In this document: piece after piece, positions 1 to 6,965 of the stretch
Position numbering within the stretch: the first letter of the stretch is position 1
Layout of the letters: every line of letters begins with the position of its first letter
Source: an uncultured Caulobacterales bacterium
GTDB lineage: Bacteria > Pseudomonadota > Alphaproteobacteria > Caulobacterales > Caulobacteraceae
DNA: 14,395 nt
Assembly: GCA_903889785.1 (NCBI GenBank)
Contig: CAISYT010000236.1
Span: 1 to 14,395, forward strand
Reading direction: 5' to 3'
Made by a program: the position numbers and the translations under genes
The notes under the pieces: generated by a model
The model's input: the letters and a program-made list of their open reading frames with translations, nothing else
What the model was told of the DNA's origin: nothing
Database searches by the model: none

Positions 1-1031
1 ATTCCTTCACTATAAATCCAAGCGGCCTTAAACAGCTCCCCCATCTGATCGGGCGCGGCTAGGCGTTCAACCTGGCGTTCGATCACCGCCATGCCGGCTT
101 CATCCGTTGCGGCGGCTAGCGCCTCCGCCCGTTCCAATAGGCCCAGCCGCAGCAGGAGTTGACCCTGGGTCATTAGGCCCGCGTTCGCCCCGGCCGCCCG
201 GGCCGCGGCCAGCACCGCCGGGAAGTCGGCATGGACGGTAATGTCGGCCTCGCCAGGGCAGATCAGTGGATCGACCATCTGGTGGCGGCTGAGGGCCTGC
301 AGGGTGTCGCCAAAGCCGGGCTCGTCGCGGCCGTAGTCGATCAGCAGGGCCGCGCCGCCGTGCCGGACGATCCTGTGGGCCAATTCGTTGGCGAAACCCA
401 CCTGAGCGGCACAATCTTCGTAAAGCGACCCTTCCGGTGCGTCGGGCAGGGCCGCCTGGGCCGGGGCGAGGCCGAACGCCAGTTGGCCGTCTGACCCCAA
501 ACCCACCCTGCGCTCGGCCCAGCCAGAGGCCGTGCGCACGAACTGGCGCGGGGGCAGGCAATCGAGCAGCTCGTTTGAAACCAGGATCAGCGGCCCCTCT
601 GGCAGGCCGGAGAGCGTGCCGGTCCAATATGGAATGATCGGCGCCTGCGCCAGGCGCTGTGCCTGCTGGGCGGCAAAAGCCGGCGAGGCCTCGACAAGCC
701 AGAGACTGGCCGCGGCCAGAAAGGCGGGTTCGAGCCAGGCCGCCCGCAGCATATCGGCCATAAGGGTCCCGTCGCCGGGTCCAGCCTCGGCAAACACGAA
801 TGAGGCCGGCGAGCCCATGGCCTGCCAGGTTGCCACCGCCCACAACCCGATCAGCTCGCCGAATATCTGACTGACCAAGGGGGCGGTGATGAAATCACCA
901 TCTTCGCCCAGAACCACGCGCGTAGCGTAGTAGCCGTCCTGCGGATCGTGCAGGCAGGCTGTCATGTAGTCCGCGATGGTCAGGGGCCCGGTGGCGGCAA
1001 TTTGCGCCTTGAGCCTGTCGGCGAGGCTCAT
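1..1031 (-). CDS. MidA-family class I SAM-dependent methyltransferase (C-terminus cut by window edge)
   Basis: The reverse strand reads 343 codons without a stop from an ATG at 1031 to the window edge. The protein matches the COG1565/MidA family, whose mitochondrial member NDUFAF7 methylates an arginine of a complex I subunit; the bacterial substrate is not known. Visible motifs: HDPQDGYY (28-35), GDFITAPLVSQIFGE (45-59), a SAM-binding loop AEAGPGDGTLM (81-91), NELLDCLPPRQF (153-164), LLIDYG (229-234), DPLICPGEADITVHADF (254-270) and MGELFKAAWI (330-339), which lies close to the usual C-terminus. Probably only about a dozen residues are missing. The family usually has Glu in TAPE; here it is Leu. 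The ATG overlaps the lgt stop as ATGA, so the two genes are translationally coupled. In many alphaproteobacteria pgeF follows next, which would lie outside this window. Confidence 0.9.
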   Translation of the reverse strand, partial: MSLADRLKAQIAATGPLTIADYMTACLHDPQDGYYATRVVLGEDGDFITAPLVSQIFGELIGLWAVATWQAMGSPASFVFAEAGPGDGTLMADMLRAAWLEPAFLAAASLWLVEASPAFAAQQAQRLAQAPIIPYWTGTLSGLPEGPLILVSNELLDCLPPRQFVRTASGWAERRVGLGSDGQLAFGLAPAQAALPDAPEGSLYEDCAAQVGFANELAHRIVRHGGAALLIDYGRDEPGFGDTLQALSRHQMVDPLICPGEADITVHADFPAVLAAARAAGANAGLMTQGQLLLRLGLLERAEALAAATDEAGMAVIERQVERLAAPDQMGELFKAAWIYSEG

Positions 1032-1852
1032 CCCTTCAGATCGCCCAAAGCGGGCTGTGCGGCGCGGCTGCGCCATATCAGCCACAGGCCCGCCAGGAGC
1101 ATCGGTGTCGACAGCAACATGCCCATGGTCAAGCCGAGCGGGAACGACGGCATGAAGCGGTCGGGCTCACGCACGGTCTCCAGCGCGATGCGCAACAGGC
1201 CATAACCGGCCAGAAACAGCCCGCTGACCGCGCCGCGCTTGCGTAGCCAGTGCCCCTTGTGGGTGGCGATACGCAGGATCAGGAACAGGACCGCGCCCTC
1301 CAGCAGGCACTCGTAGATCGGGCTAGGATGGCGTGGCTGCGGCCCGCCAGCGGGGAAGATTATGCCCCAAGGCAGGCTGGTCGGCCGGCCCCACAGTTCG
1401 CCGTTGATGAAGTTGGCTATGCGCCCGAAGAACAGGCCGATCGGCGCAGCGGGGGCGATCAGGTCACTCAGGCTGAGAAACGGCAATTTTTGAGTTCGGG
1501 CAAAGGCAATCAGCGCCACCGTCACGCCCAGAAACCCACCGTGGAAGCTCATCCCACCATGCCACACCCGCAGGATTTCCAGCGGCTCGTGCCAGATCAG
1601 CTCCGGCGCGTAGAACAGCACGAAGCCCAGCCGACCGCCCACGATGATGCCCAGGGTCACCCACAGAATGAGGTCGTCGAGCTGTTCCACACTGGTGGGC
1701 GGGGTTTCGCCGGCCCAGAGCTTCAGCTTGCGCATCAAATTCAGGGCGTAGCGCCAGCCGAGCAAGATGCCGGCCACGTAAGCCAGGGCATACCAGCGGA
1801 TCGCCAGCGGCCCGATATGGATCAGGACTGGATCGAAATTCGGAAAAATCAC
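1028..1852 (-). CDS. lgt: Prolipoprotein diacylglyceryl transferase Lgt
   Basis: Lgt moves the diacylglyceryl group of phosphatidylglycerol onto the lipobox cysteine of prelipoproteins at the inner membrane. With the start chosen here it has 274 residues, normal for the family, and several hydrophobic segments. Motifs: HGGMSFHGG at about 98-106, the signature GRIANFINGELWG at about 143-155 with the Arg and Asn that are essential in E. coli Lgt, RHPSPIYE at about 174-181, and the C-terminal R..LE..REPD motif. The frame also opens at a GTG at 1861, but an AGAAGG Shine-Dalgarno (reverse complement of 1861-1866) covers that codon and sits 8 bases before the GTG at 1852, so 1852 is preferred. The stop overlaps the methyltransferase start. 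It is divergent from ubiK. Confidence 0.96.
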   Translation of the reverse strand: MIFPNFDPVLIHIGPLAIRWYALAYVAGILLGWRYALNLMRKLKLWAGETPPTSVEQLDDLILWVTLGIIVGGRLGFVLFYAPELIWHEPLEILRVWHGGMSFHGGFLGVTVALIAFARTQKLPFLSLSDLIAPAAPIGLFFGRIANFINGELWGRPTSLPWGIIFPAGGPQPRHPSPIYECLLEGAVLFLILRIATHKGHWLRKRGAVSGLFLAGYGLLRIALETVREPDRFMPSFPLGLTMGMLLSTPMLLAGLWLIWRSRAAQPALGDLKG

Positions 1853-1860
1853 GCCTAACA

Positions 1861-1866
1861 CCTTCT
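1861..1866 (-). promoter_or_regulatory. Ribosome binding site that fixes the lgt start
   Basis: AGAAGG on the minus strand lies 8 bases before the GTG at 1852. The upstream in-frame GTG at 1861 overlaps this site and could not use it. Confidence 0.6.
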
Positions 1867-1939
1867 GAGCGGCACTATGGACAAGGTTTTAGCCCAGATG
1901 CGCTTCGCATTCACCCGAGTCCTGCCCTATATGGAGGAC

Positions 1940-2236
1940 ATGCAGACGCAAAATCCCTTCCTTGACGAATTCGCCAAGCTGACCACCGCCTTTATGGGCA
2001 TCGCCGCCAGCGCCGGCGACGAGGCCAAGACGGCCCTGCGCAGTCAGGCTGATCGTATTGCTGCCGAATTAGACCTGGTCCGGCGCGAGGATTTCGAGGC
2101 GCTCAAGGTCCAGGTTGCCGCCCTGACGGCGGAACTGGCGGCGCTGAAGCATGCGTCCTCCAAGCCCAGCGCTGCGACAAAGGCGACGGCTTCGCAACCG
2201 TCAGGTGCTAAATCTAAGACCAAGAAGGGCGAGTAA
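1940..2236 (+). CDS. ubiK: UbiK-family ubiquinone biosynthesis accessory factor (BMFP domain)
   Basis: This is a small helical protein of the BMFP/UbiK (formerly YqiC) family. In E. coli UbiK binds UbiJ and supports aerobic ubiquinone synthesis; members form coiled-coil trimers and interact with membranes. From the ATG at 1940 it has 98 residues: the alphaproteobacterial opening MQTQNPFLDEFAKL, then the conserved ALRSQADRIAAELDLVRREDFEAL core, a coiled-coil heptad region (VAALTAELAALK) and a Lys/Ser/Ala-rich disordered tail. The frame is open back to an ATG at 1877, which would add 21 residues. I prefer 1940 because family members begin with MQTQN and because a GGAGG lies at 1933-1937, although its spacing is very short. 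It is the first gene of a plus-strand run and is divergent from lgt. Confidence 0.82.
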   Translation: MQTQNPFLDEFAKLTTAFMGIAASAGDEAKTALRSQADRIAAELDLVRREDFEALKVQVAALTAELAALKHASSKPSAATKATASQPSGAKSKTKKGE

Positions 2237-2367
2237 TCCCCAGCCCCGTTCCCTTGCTGCAAGAAGCCGTTGTGACGAAAGCGACGAAGTAGACTAGGGT
2301 TTCTTACAATTGATTCACGCGGGCGTGCGTCAGCTCGCCCTCGCCCGCTACTGATCCGTGAGGACGT

Positions 2368-2877
2368 ATGGACATTTCCCAGCCGGACGAAGACGACGTG
2401 CTGGCGCACCTCGACCCCCTAGAGGTGGTCGAGCATGTCCTGACGGCTGAAAATCTGGCTTTTGACCGCACCGAGGACGGTGACCTTGCCTTCGCCATCA
2501 CAGGCGATTGGAAGGACTATGAACTTTGGTTTGCCTGGCGTCCGGATGCCGATTGTCTGCAACTCTGCCTCTCGCTCGACCTGCGCGCCGCCAAAGCGCG
2601 CCGCGCCGCGGCCCACGCCCTGGTCAACTTGATCAATCAGCGTGTCTGGCTTGGCCACTTTGAAATCTGGGTGGAAGACGGCGAGGTGGTATTCCGCCAC
2701 GCCATGGCCCTGCGTGCTGACGAGCGGCCCAGCCTGGCGGAAGCCGCGTCCATGATCGACGCTGCCGTCGAGGCTGCCGATCGTTTCTACCCGGCGTTCG
2801 ATTTCTTGCTACGCGGCGCGAAGACTCCGGAAGAGGCGATGGCCGCCTGCATGTTCGAGACCCAGGGCCGAGCCTAA
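2368..2877 (+). CDS. YbjN domain-containing protein
   Basis: A soluble, acidic protein of 169 residues matching the YbjN family, whose fold resembles type III secretion chaperones. E. coli YbjN has been linked to motility and stress responses, but the molecular role is unclear. Visible: an acidic N-terminus (DEDD), a beta-rich centre (DLAFAITGDWKDYELWFAWRP at about 39-59), an Arg/Ala helix (AAKARRAAAHALVNLINQR at about 74-92), then GHFEIWVEDGEVVFRH at about 96-111 and a helical C-terminal half ending GAKTPEEAMAACMFE. There is no signal peptide or membrane segment. An AGGA at 2361-2364 precedes the ATG. The stop is 4 bases before proC, so the two are probably co-transcribed, which is commonly seen in Caulobacterales. 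Confidence 0.85.
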   Translation: MDISQPDEDDVLAHLDPLEVVEHVLTAENLAFDRTEDGDLAFAITGDWKDYELWFAWRPDADCLQLCLSLDLRAAKARRAAAHALVNLINQRVWLGHFEIWVEDGEVVFRHAMALRADERPSLAEAASMIDAAVEAADRFYPAFDFLLRGAKTPEEAMAACMFETQGRA

Positions 2878-2881
2878 GCCT

Positions 2882-3676
2882 ATGCCCGTCGCGCCGATCC
2901 TGATTCTTGGCGCGGGCCGCATGGGCGGGGCGCTGATCGAAGGCTGGGGCCGCAATCCCGACTTTGATCCTAAGACGATCATGGTGCGCGATCCGCAGGT
3001 TTCGCCCGCGATCAAGGCTGCGGGGGTAGTCCTTAATCCGCCCGACAGCGCGCTCATCCTCGCGAAGACTGTGTTGCTGGCGGTGAAGCCGCAGATCTGG
3101 CGTGAGGCGGCGGCTGCGGTGGCACCCCACCTGGCAATGGACGCTGTGATTGTTTCGATTGTCGCCGGCGTTGGCTCGGCGGCGATCTCTCAAGCCTTCG
3201 GTGGCCAGCGCGTGGCGCGGGTAATGCCGACCACCGCCGTGGCGATCGGCCGTGGCACCGCCAGCATTTACGCCCCGACCGCCGAGGTGCGTGATGTCGC
3301 CCATGCCCTGTTTGCCGGCGTCGGCAAGATTGTCGACCTGGCAGACGAAGACTTGCTACATGCTGCAACCGGGGTCTCTGGCTCGGCCCCGGCTTATTTC
3401 TATACCTTCATCGAGGGGCTTGAGACGGCGGGCGCGCGGGCTGGTCTCACAGTTGAGCAATCAAAGGCTTTGGCCCGGTCTACAATCCTGGGTGCCGCCG
3501 CTTTGATGGACAGCGGCACTGAAGAGCCGGCCGAACTGCGCCGCCAAGTGACCTCGCCGAACGGCACGACCCAGGCTGCACTGGACGTGTTGATGAAGGA
3601 TGGGGCGCTAGAGTACCTTCTGACAGAAACCGTCGCCGCCTGCATAGCCCGCTCGCGCGTGCTGGCGGGCTCCTAA
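2882..3676 (+). CDS. proC: Pyrroline-5-carboxylate reductase
   Basis: ProC reduces 1-pyrroline-5-carboxylate to L-proline with NAD(P)H, the last step of proline synthesis in the cytoplasm. The 264-residue length is normal. Motifs: dinucleotide-binding LGAGRMGGAL at 9-18, VLLAVKPQ at 64-71, VSIVAGV at 91-97, VSGSAPAYF at 165-173, and the P5CR signature ELRRQVTSPNGTTQAAL at 218-234. The segment that normally reads MPNTPA is MPTTAV here (115-120). The start lies 4 bases after the YbjN stop and has no strong Shine-Dalgarno, so it may rely on translational coupling. It ends 17 bases before the convergent hydrolase gene, and no terminator hairpin was seen in that gap. Confidence 0.96.
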   Translation: MPVAPILILGAGRMGGALIEGWGRNPDFDPKTIMVRDPQVSPAIKAAGVVLNPPDSALILAKTVLLAVKPQIWREAAAAVAPHLAMDAVIVSIVAGVGSAAISQAFGGQRVARVMPTTAVAIGRGTASIYAPTAEVRDVAHALFAGVGKIVDLADEDLLHAATGVSGSAPAYFYTFIEGLETAGARAGLTVEQSKALARSTILGAAALMDSGTEEPAELRRQVTSPNGTTQAALDVLMKDGALEYLLTETVAACIARSRVLAGS

Positions 3677-3693
3677 CCTCCGGGTCGCCCAGA

Positions 3694-4773
3694 CTATTCC
3701 GTTTTGCTGGTGGCCGGCGTCAGCGACGGCGTGTCGTAGCCCTCTTCCAGCCGGGCCTTCTCGGCCTCTGAGCACTCATACATCACGTCGAAATAGCGCG
3801 AGACGCTGTCCTTGAAGATGAAGGGGTTCTCTTCGCCCGGCATCATGGTGCTGATCATGCGCGCCTTCAGATAGGCTCCGTCGAATTCGGTGTGGTTGCT
3901 GACCACCACGGTCGCGCCCGCATCGGCGGCCAGCTTGGCGAAGCGCTTCTGGGTCTGGGCGTATTTCTCGAAGCGATCGACGCTGCGTGGGAAGTTGTAG
4001 GCCGTGCCACCCGGATAGGCGATCGTACGCGGCGCGCCGTGATCCTTCACGTTGAAGATCATCGACACCGTTCCGTCGGTGTGGCCGGGCGTGATGTACA
4101 TTTTGATCGTCGTATCGCCGAGCGTGAGCTTCTGGCCGTCGACGACCTCCATGTCGCGCTTGGGGTTGCCGCCGGGTAGGGGCGGGCCGCCCAGCATCAG
4201 GTCCCAGTCGGCCTTGCTCATCAGGATATGAGCGCCCAGGTCCTGAAGGATCTTTGCACCCTCGTCATGGTCGCCGTGGCCATGGGTGATGATGACGTAT
4301 TTGATGTCCTTGGGATCCATGCCCAACTTGCGTACGCCATCGACAATCGCCGGGCCCGAGGCATAGTGGAAGAGGGTGTCCACCACGATCAGACCCTGGC
4401 TTGTCTTGATCACCCACGCGCTGTTTCGCTTAATCCCCACCCAGTAGAAGTTGTCGAAGATCTGTCGCGGCTCCTGGTACCAGTCCGAGCGCGGCGGCAC
4501 GATTTCGGCGCGCACAGCCGCCGTTTTCACCGCGTCACTGAGTCCGTTCACGCCGCCGGCGCGTAGGCGGCCGGCTGCGGCGTCACCACCGCCCGGAGGC
4601 ACCACGCAAACCCGCGCCAGCAGGCCTGGATAGTCGAGACCCGCTGCCTTCTGGGCCGCGGCCAGGTGAATGTTCACCGGATCGGTTTCAGGCGTGAAGT
4701 TAGGTTGGGCCGAGGCGGTGGAAAGGGTGCAACCAGCGGCCAGGATCGCGACCGCGCCGACTAGGATTTTCAT
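3694..4773 (-). CDS. Secreted metallo-beta-lactamase-fold hydrolase, B3-like
   Basis: This is a zinc hydrolase of the metallo-beta-lactamase fold, most like subclass B3. From the ATG at 4773 it has 359 residues. It begins with a signal peptide (MKILVGAVAILAAGC..., likely signal peptidase I site after STASA at about 22). The zinc ligands are all present: HGHGDH at 164-169, PGHTDGTVS at 229-237 and NHTEFDG at 293-299, the last standing for His263 of B3 enzymes. It is longer than classical B3 lactamases because of about 85 extra N-terminal residues and a C-terminal tail, so lactamase activity is unproven; another substrate is possible. The frame extends upstream to 4848, but that extension has no signal sequence at its front and overlaps a TTGACA promoter element, so 4773 is preferred. 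It lies 150 bases downstream of the sensor kinase gene on the same strand. Confidence 0.88.
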   Translation of the reverse strand: MKILVGAVAILAAGCTLSTASAQPNFTPETDPVNIHLAAAQKAAGLDYPGLLARVCVVPPGGGDAAAGRLRAGGVNGLSDAVKTAAVRAEIVPPRSDWYQEPRQIFDNFYWVGIKRNSAWVIKTSQGLIVVDTLFHYASGPAIVDGVRKLGMDPKDIKYVIITHGHGDHDEGAKILQDLGAHILMSKADWDLMLGGPPLPGGNPKRDMEVVDGQKLTLGDTTIKMYITPGHTDGTVSMIFNVKDHGAPRTIAYPGGTAYNFPRSVDRFEKYAQTQKRFAKLAADAGATVVVSNHTEFDGAYLKARMISTMMPGEENPFIFKDSVSRYFDVMYECSEAEKARLEEGYDTPSLTPATSKTE

Positions 4774-4799
4774 TGCTTTCCCGCCTCTTTTTGTGGTTG

Positions 4800-4812
4800 G
4801 GCCTTCAAGGCC
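4800..4812. promoter_or_regulatory. Perfect palindrome at the predicted transcript start of the hydrolase gene
   Basis: GGCCTTCAAGGCC is a 6-base inverted repeat around one central base. It sits just downstream of the candidate -10, at about +1 to +13, where a repressor could block transcription. It could equally be a chance repeat in GC-rich DNA. Confidence 0.3.
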
Positions 4813-4819
4813 GACAATG

Positions 4820-4848
4820 AGCATGGAAGCGGGCGAGGGCCCTGTCAA
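4820..4848 (-). promoter_or_regulatory. Candidate sigma-70 promoter of the hydrolase gene
   Basis: The minus strand has a perfect -35 TTGACA (4848-4843), a 17-base spacer and a weak -10 CATGCT (4825-4820). Transcription would begin near 4813, giving a leader of about 40 bases before the ATG at 4773. The -10 matches only three of six consensus positions. Confidence 0.35.
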
Positions 4849-4923
4849 ACCGACGTAGCCGTGGCCGACTCCAACGGTGCTGTGCGGTCCATGATAACTT
4901 GGACTTGGGGCCGGCGACGACGT

Positions 4924-6255
4924 CTAGCCGGGCAGCTGCACTGTCGCCCGCAAGCCCCCTAGCGGCGAGCGATCCAGCGTTACGTCTCCACCCATGCCCC
5001 GGGCCACGTCGCGGGCGATGGCTAATCCAAGGCCCACACCTTTCTCATTCTGATTTCGCGCTTCATCCAGGCGGTTGAACGGACGGAAGGCTTCCTCGTA
5101 ACGCTCGACCGGAATGCCCGGACCGTCATCGTCGACCAGGATTTCCACCCCGCCTTTCGAGCGCAGGCGGGCGAGCACGGTAACATGCTCGCCATGGACG
5201 GCGGCGTTCATCACCAGATTGCTCAGCGCGCGCTTAAAGGAATTGGGCCGCACCTGAGCGATCAGGGCCTGATCGACCTCTATGGAAACCAGGGCACCGG
5301 CGCGGGCTGCGCCTTCGGCAACTTCTTCGATTAGGGTGCGCAGTCCAACGCTCTCCACCGCCTCGCCGCCCTCGCCACGCGCGAAGGCGAGGTATTCGTC
5401 GATCATATGCTCCATCTCAGCCAGATCGCGTTTCATGGCCTCGACCCGGCTATCGGGCTCGGCCAGGGCGAGTTCGAGTTTGAGCCGCGTGAGCGGTGTT
5501 CTTAAGTCGTGACTTACTGAAGCAAGCAGAGTTGTGCGCTGATCGATGTGTCGCTGAATGCGCGCCTTCATCGACAGGAAGGCATGCGCTGCCAGGCGCA
5601 CCTCGCGCGCGCCGTAAGGCTTGAATGCCGGGCCTTCCACCCCCTTGCCGAAGGCGTCCGCCGCATCCGCTAAGCGCTCGATGGCGCGCACTTGATTGCG
5701 GATGAAGAGGATCGCAACCGTGGTTAGCAGAAGGGTGGCGACCACCATCCACAGGATGAAGATATGACCCTGGGTGGCAAAGGCCCGGTCGCGCGGGGCG
5801 ATGATACGCAGCATGCCCTGGGGGGTGAGAACGCGGATGTCGACGAAGGCCGGATAGCGGGTGGTGTCGAACCAGAACGGGGCGTCTAGCCGCTCTGACA
5901 GTGCGGTCTGTAGCGCCCGGTCGATCGAGGCGATCAGTGAGGCGCGGTGGCCGGTTGGAAGCGTGCGGCCAGGCTGCAACACGATGGACAGCGACAGGCT
6001 ATGCTCAGCCCGTTTTGATAGCAGGTCCAGGCCCGCCGGGCTGGGATCGTCTTGCAGGGTGGCCACGGCCCAGGCCACGTCCCCCGCTAGGCCTTCTGAC
6101 AGGCGGCTGTTCACCGAATTCCAGTTTTCGTCGAAAAACACCCAGGTGACGGCAATCTGCATGATCGCCACCGGCAGAACGATGATGAGCAGGCTGCGCC
6201 CAAACAGGGTCTTGGGCAGGAGGCGCTTGAAAAAGCTTGGGGCGGTAAGCGTCAT
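4924..6255 (-). CDS. EnvZ-type sensor histidine kinase
   Basis: A 443-residue inner-membrane histidine kinase. Order of parts: TM1 at about 21-41, a periplasmic sensor of about 120 residues with no family I recognise, TM2 at about 164-186, a HAMP linker (about 187-240), HisKA with SHDLRTPLTRLKLELA at 248-263 and the phosphorylated His249, then the ATPase domain with N-box FKRALSNLVMNAAVHG (340-355), G1 DDDGPGIP (375-382) and G2 GVGLGLAIA (406-414). The frame is open back to 6525, but that extension is an Arg/Gly/Pro-rich antisense of the response regulator. The ATG at 6255 overlaps the regulator stop as ATGA, so it is the real start. It is the last gene of the MarR-regulator-kinase operon, and its stimulus is unknown. 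Confidence 0.95.
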   Translation of the reverse strand: MTLTAPSFFKRLLPKTLFGRSLLIIVLPVAIMQIAVTWVFFDENWNSVNSRLSEGLAGDVAWAVATLQDDPSPAGLDLLSKRAEHSLSLSIVLQPGRTLPTGHRASLIASIDRALQTALSERLDAPFWFDTTRYPAFVDIRVLTPQGMLRIIAPRDRAFATQGHIFILWMVVATLLLTTVAILFIRNQVRAIERLADAADAFGKGVEGPAFKPYGAREVRLAAHAFLSMKARIQRHIDQRTTLLASVSHDLRTPLTRLKLELALAEPDSRVEAMKRDLAEMEHMIDEYLAFARGEGGEAVESVGLRTLIEEVAEGAARAGALVSIEVDQALIAQVRPNSFKRALSNLVMNAAVHGEHVTVLARLRSKGGVEILVDDDGPGIPVERYEEAFRPFNRLDEARNQNEKGVGLGLAIARDVARGMGGDVTLDRSPLGGLRATVQLPG

Positions 6256-6965
6256 AGATCCGGTGCCAGGCGGTAACCAACGCCGCGCACGGTCTGTAGG
6301 TAACGCGGGTTTTTCGGGTCTGGCTCGATCTTGCGACGCAGGCGGGTCACCTGCACGTCCACCGCGCGGCCAGTGGCGTCGGCGTTCTCCCGCGCTAGAT
6401 CCATGCGGTCCACCGCGTCGTGAGCAGATGCCGCCAGCTGGCGTAGTAAGGAAACCTCCGCCTCTGTTAAGCGGATCACCTCGCCGTCGCGGGTCAGTTC
6501 GCCGCGTTCGAGATCGAAGGCGCACGCCCCCATGGCCAGAATCCGGTTGGTGCTTGGGCGGCTGCCGGCGCGGCGCAGAATGCTCTCGATGCGCAGCAAC
6601 AGCTCCTGCGGCTCGAACGGTTTGGGCAGGTAGTCGTCGGCACCAGCGGTCAGGCCGGCAATGCGGTCGCCGGATTCGCCGCGCGCGGTGAGCATCAGTA
6701 CGGGGGTGCGCCCGGCTGCTCCGGCACGATTGCGCAGGGTTCGGGTGAAGCTCAGCCCATCTTCGCCGGGCATCATCACGTCCAGGACCACTAGGTCGAA
6801 ATCCAGCAGTTCTATCAGCCGCCGCGCTTGCGCCGCGTCACTGGCGGCGGTTACGCGAAAGCGAGCGCGCGTCAGGTATTCTTTTAGGAGATCGCGAATC
6901 CGATCGTCGTCGTCGACCACCAGAAGGTGCCGAGCGTCGCGCTCATAGACCTTGGCTTCGCTCAT
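6252..6965 (-). CDS. OmpR-family response regulator (PetR-like)
   Basis: A 237-residue two-domain DNA-binding response regulator. The receiver domain (about 12-130) has the acidic pocket VVDDDD (16-21), the phospho-acceptor Asp62 in LVVLDVMMPGEDG, Thr93 in MLTAR and Lys115 in LPKPFEP. The winged-helix domain (about 142-235) ends with VDVQVTRLRRKIEPDPKNPRYLQTVRGVGYRL, which is typical of OmpR/PhoB regulators. Both junctions are ATGA overlaps, with the MarR gene upstream and the kinase downstream, so the kinase is almost certainly its partner. A MarR protein followed by this kind of regulator recalls petP-petR of Rhodobacter capsulatus, which is needed for cytochrome bc1 expression there. Orthology is inferred, so no gene symbol is given. 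Confidence 0.95.
   Translation of the reverse strand: MSEAKVYERDARHLLVVDDDDRIRDLLKEYLTRARFRVTAASDAAQARRLIELLDFDLVVLDVMMPGEDGLSFTRTLRNRAGAAGRTPVLMLTARGESGDRIAGLTAGADDYLPKPFEPQELLLRIESILRRAGSRPSTNRILAMGACAFDLERGELTRDGEVIRLTEAEVSLLRQLAASAHDAVDRMDLARENADATGRAVDVQVTRLRRKIEPDPKNPRYLQTVRGVGYRLAPDL

Noticed and set aside
100..843. Minus-strand open frame of 247 codons
   Set aside because: It is Arg/Gly/Pro-rich and lies in another frame of the methyltransferase, which has family motifs along its whole length.
2316..2330. CACG/CGTG inverted repeat in the gap between ubiK and the YbjN gene
   Set aside because: The stem is short, has no T run, and nothing marks it as a terminator or operator.
6256..6525. 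90-codon N-terminal extension of the kinase
   Set aside because: It overlaps the response regulator in another frame, is Arg/Gly/Pro-rich, and the ATGA junction gives a clean start at 6255.
5861..6691. Plus-strand open frame of 276 codons
   Set aside because: It is antisense to the kinase and response regulator; Arg/Ser/Pro-rich with no recognisable fold.
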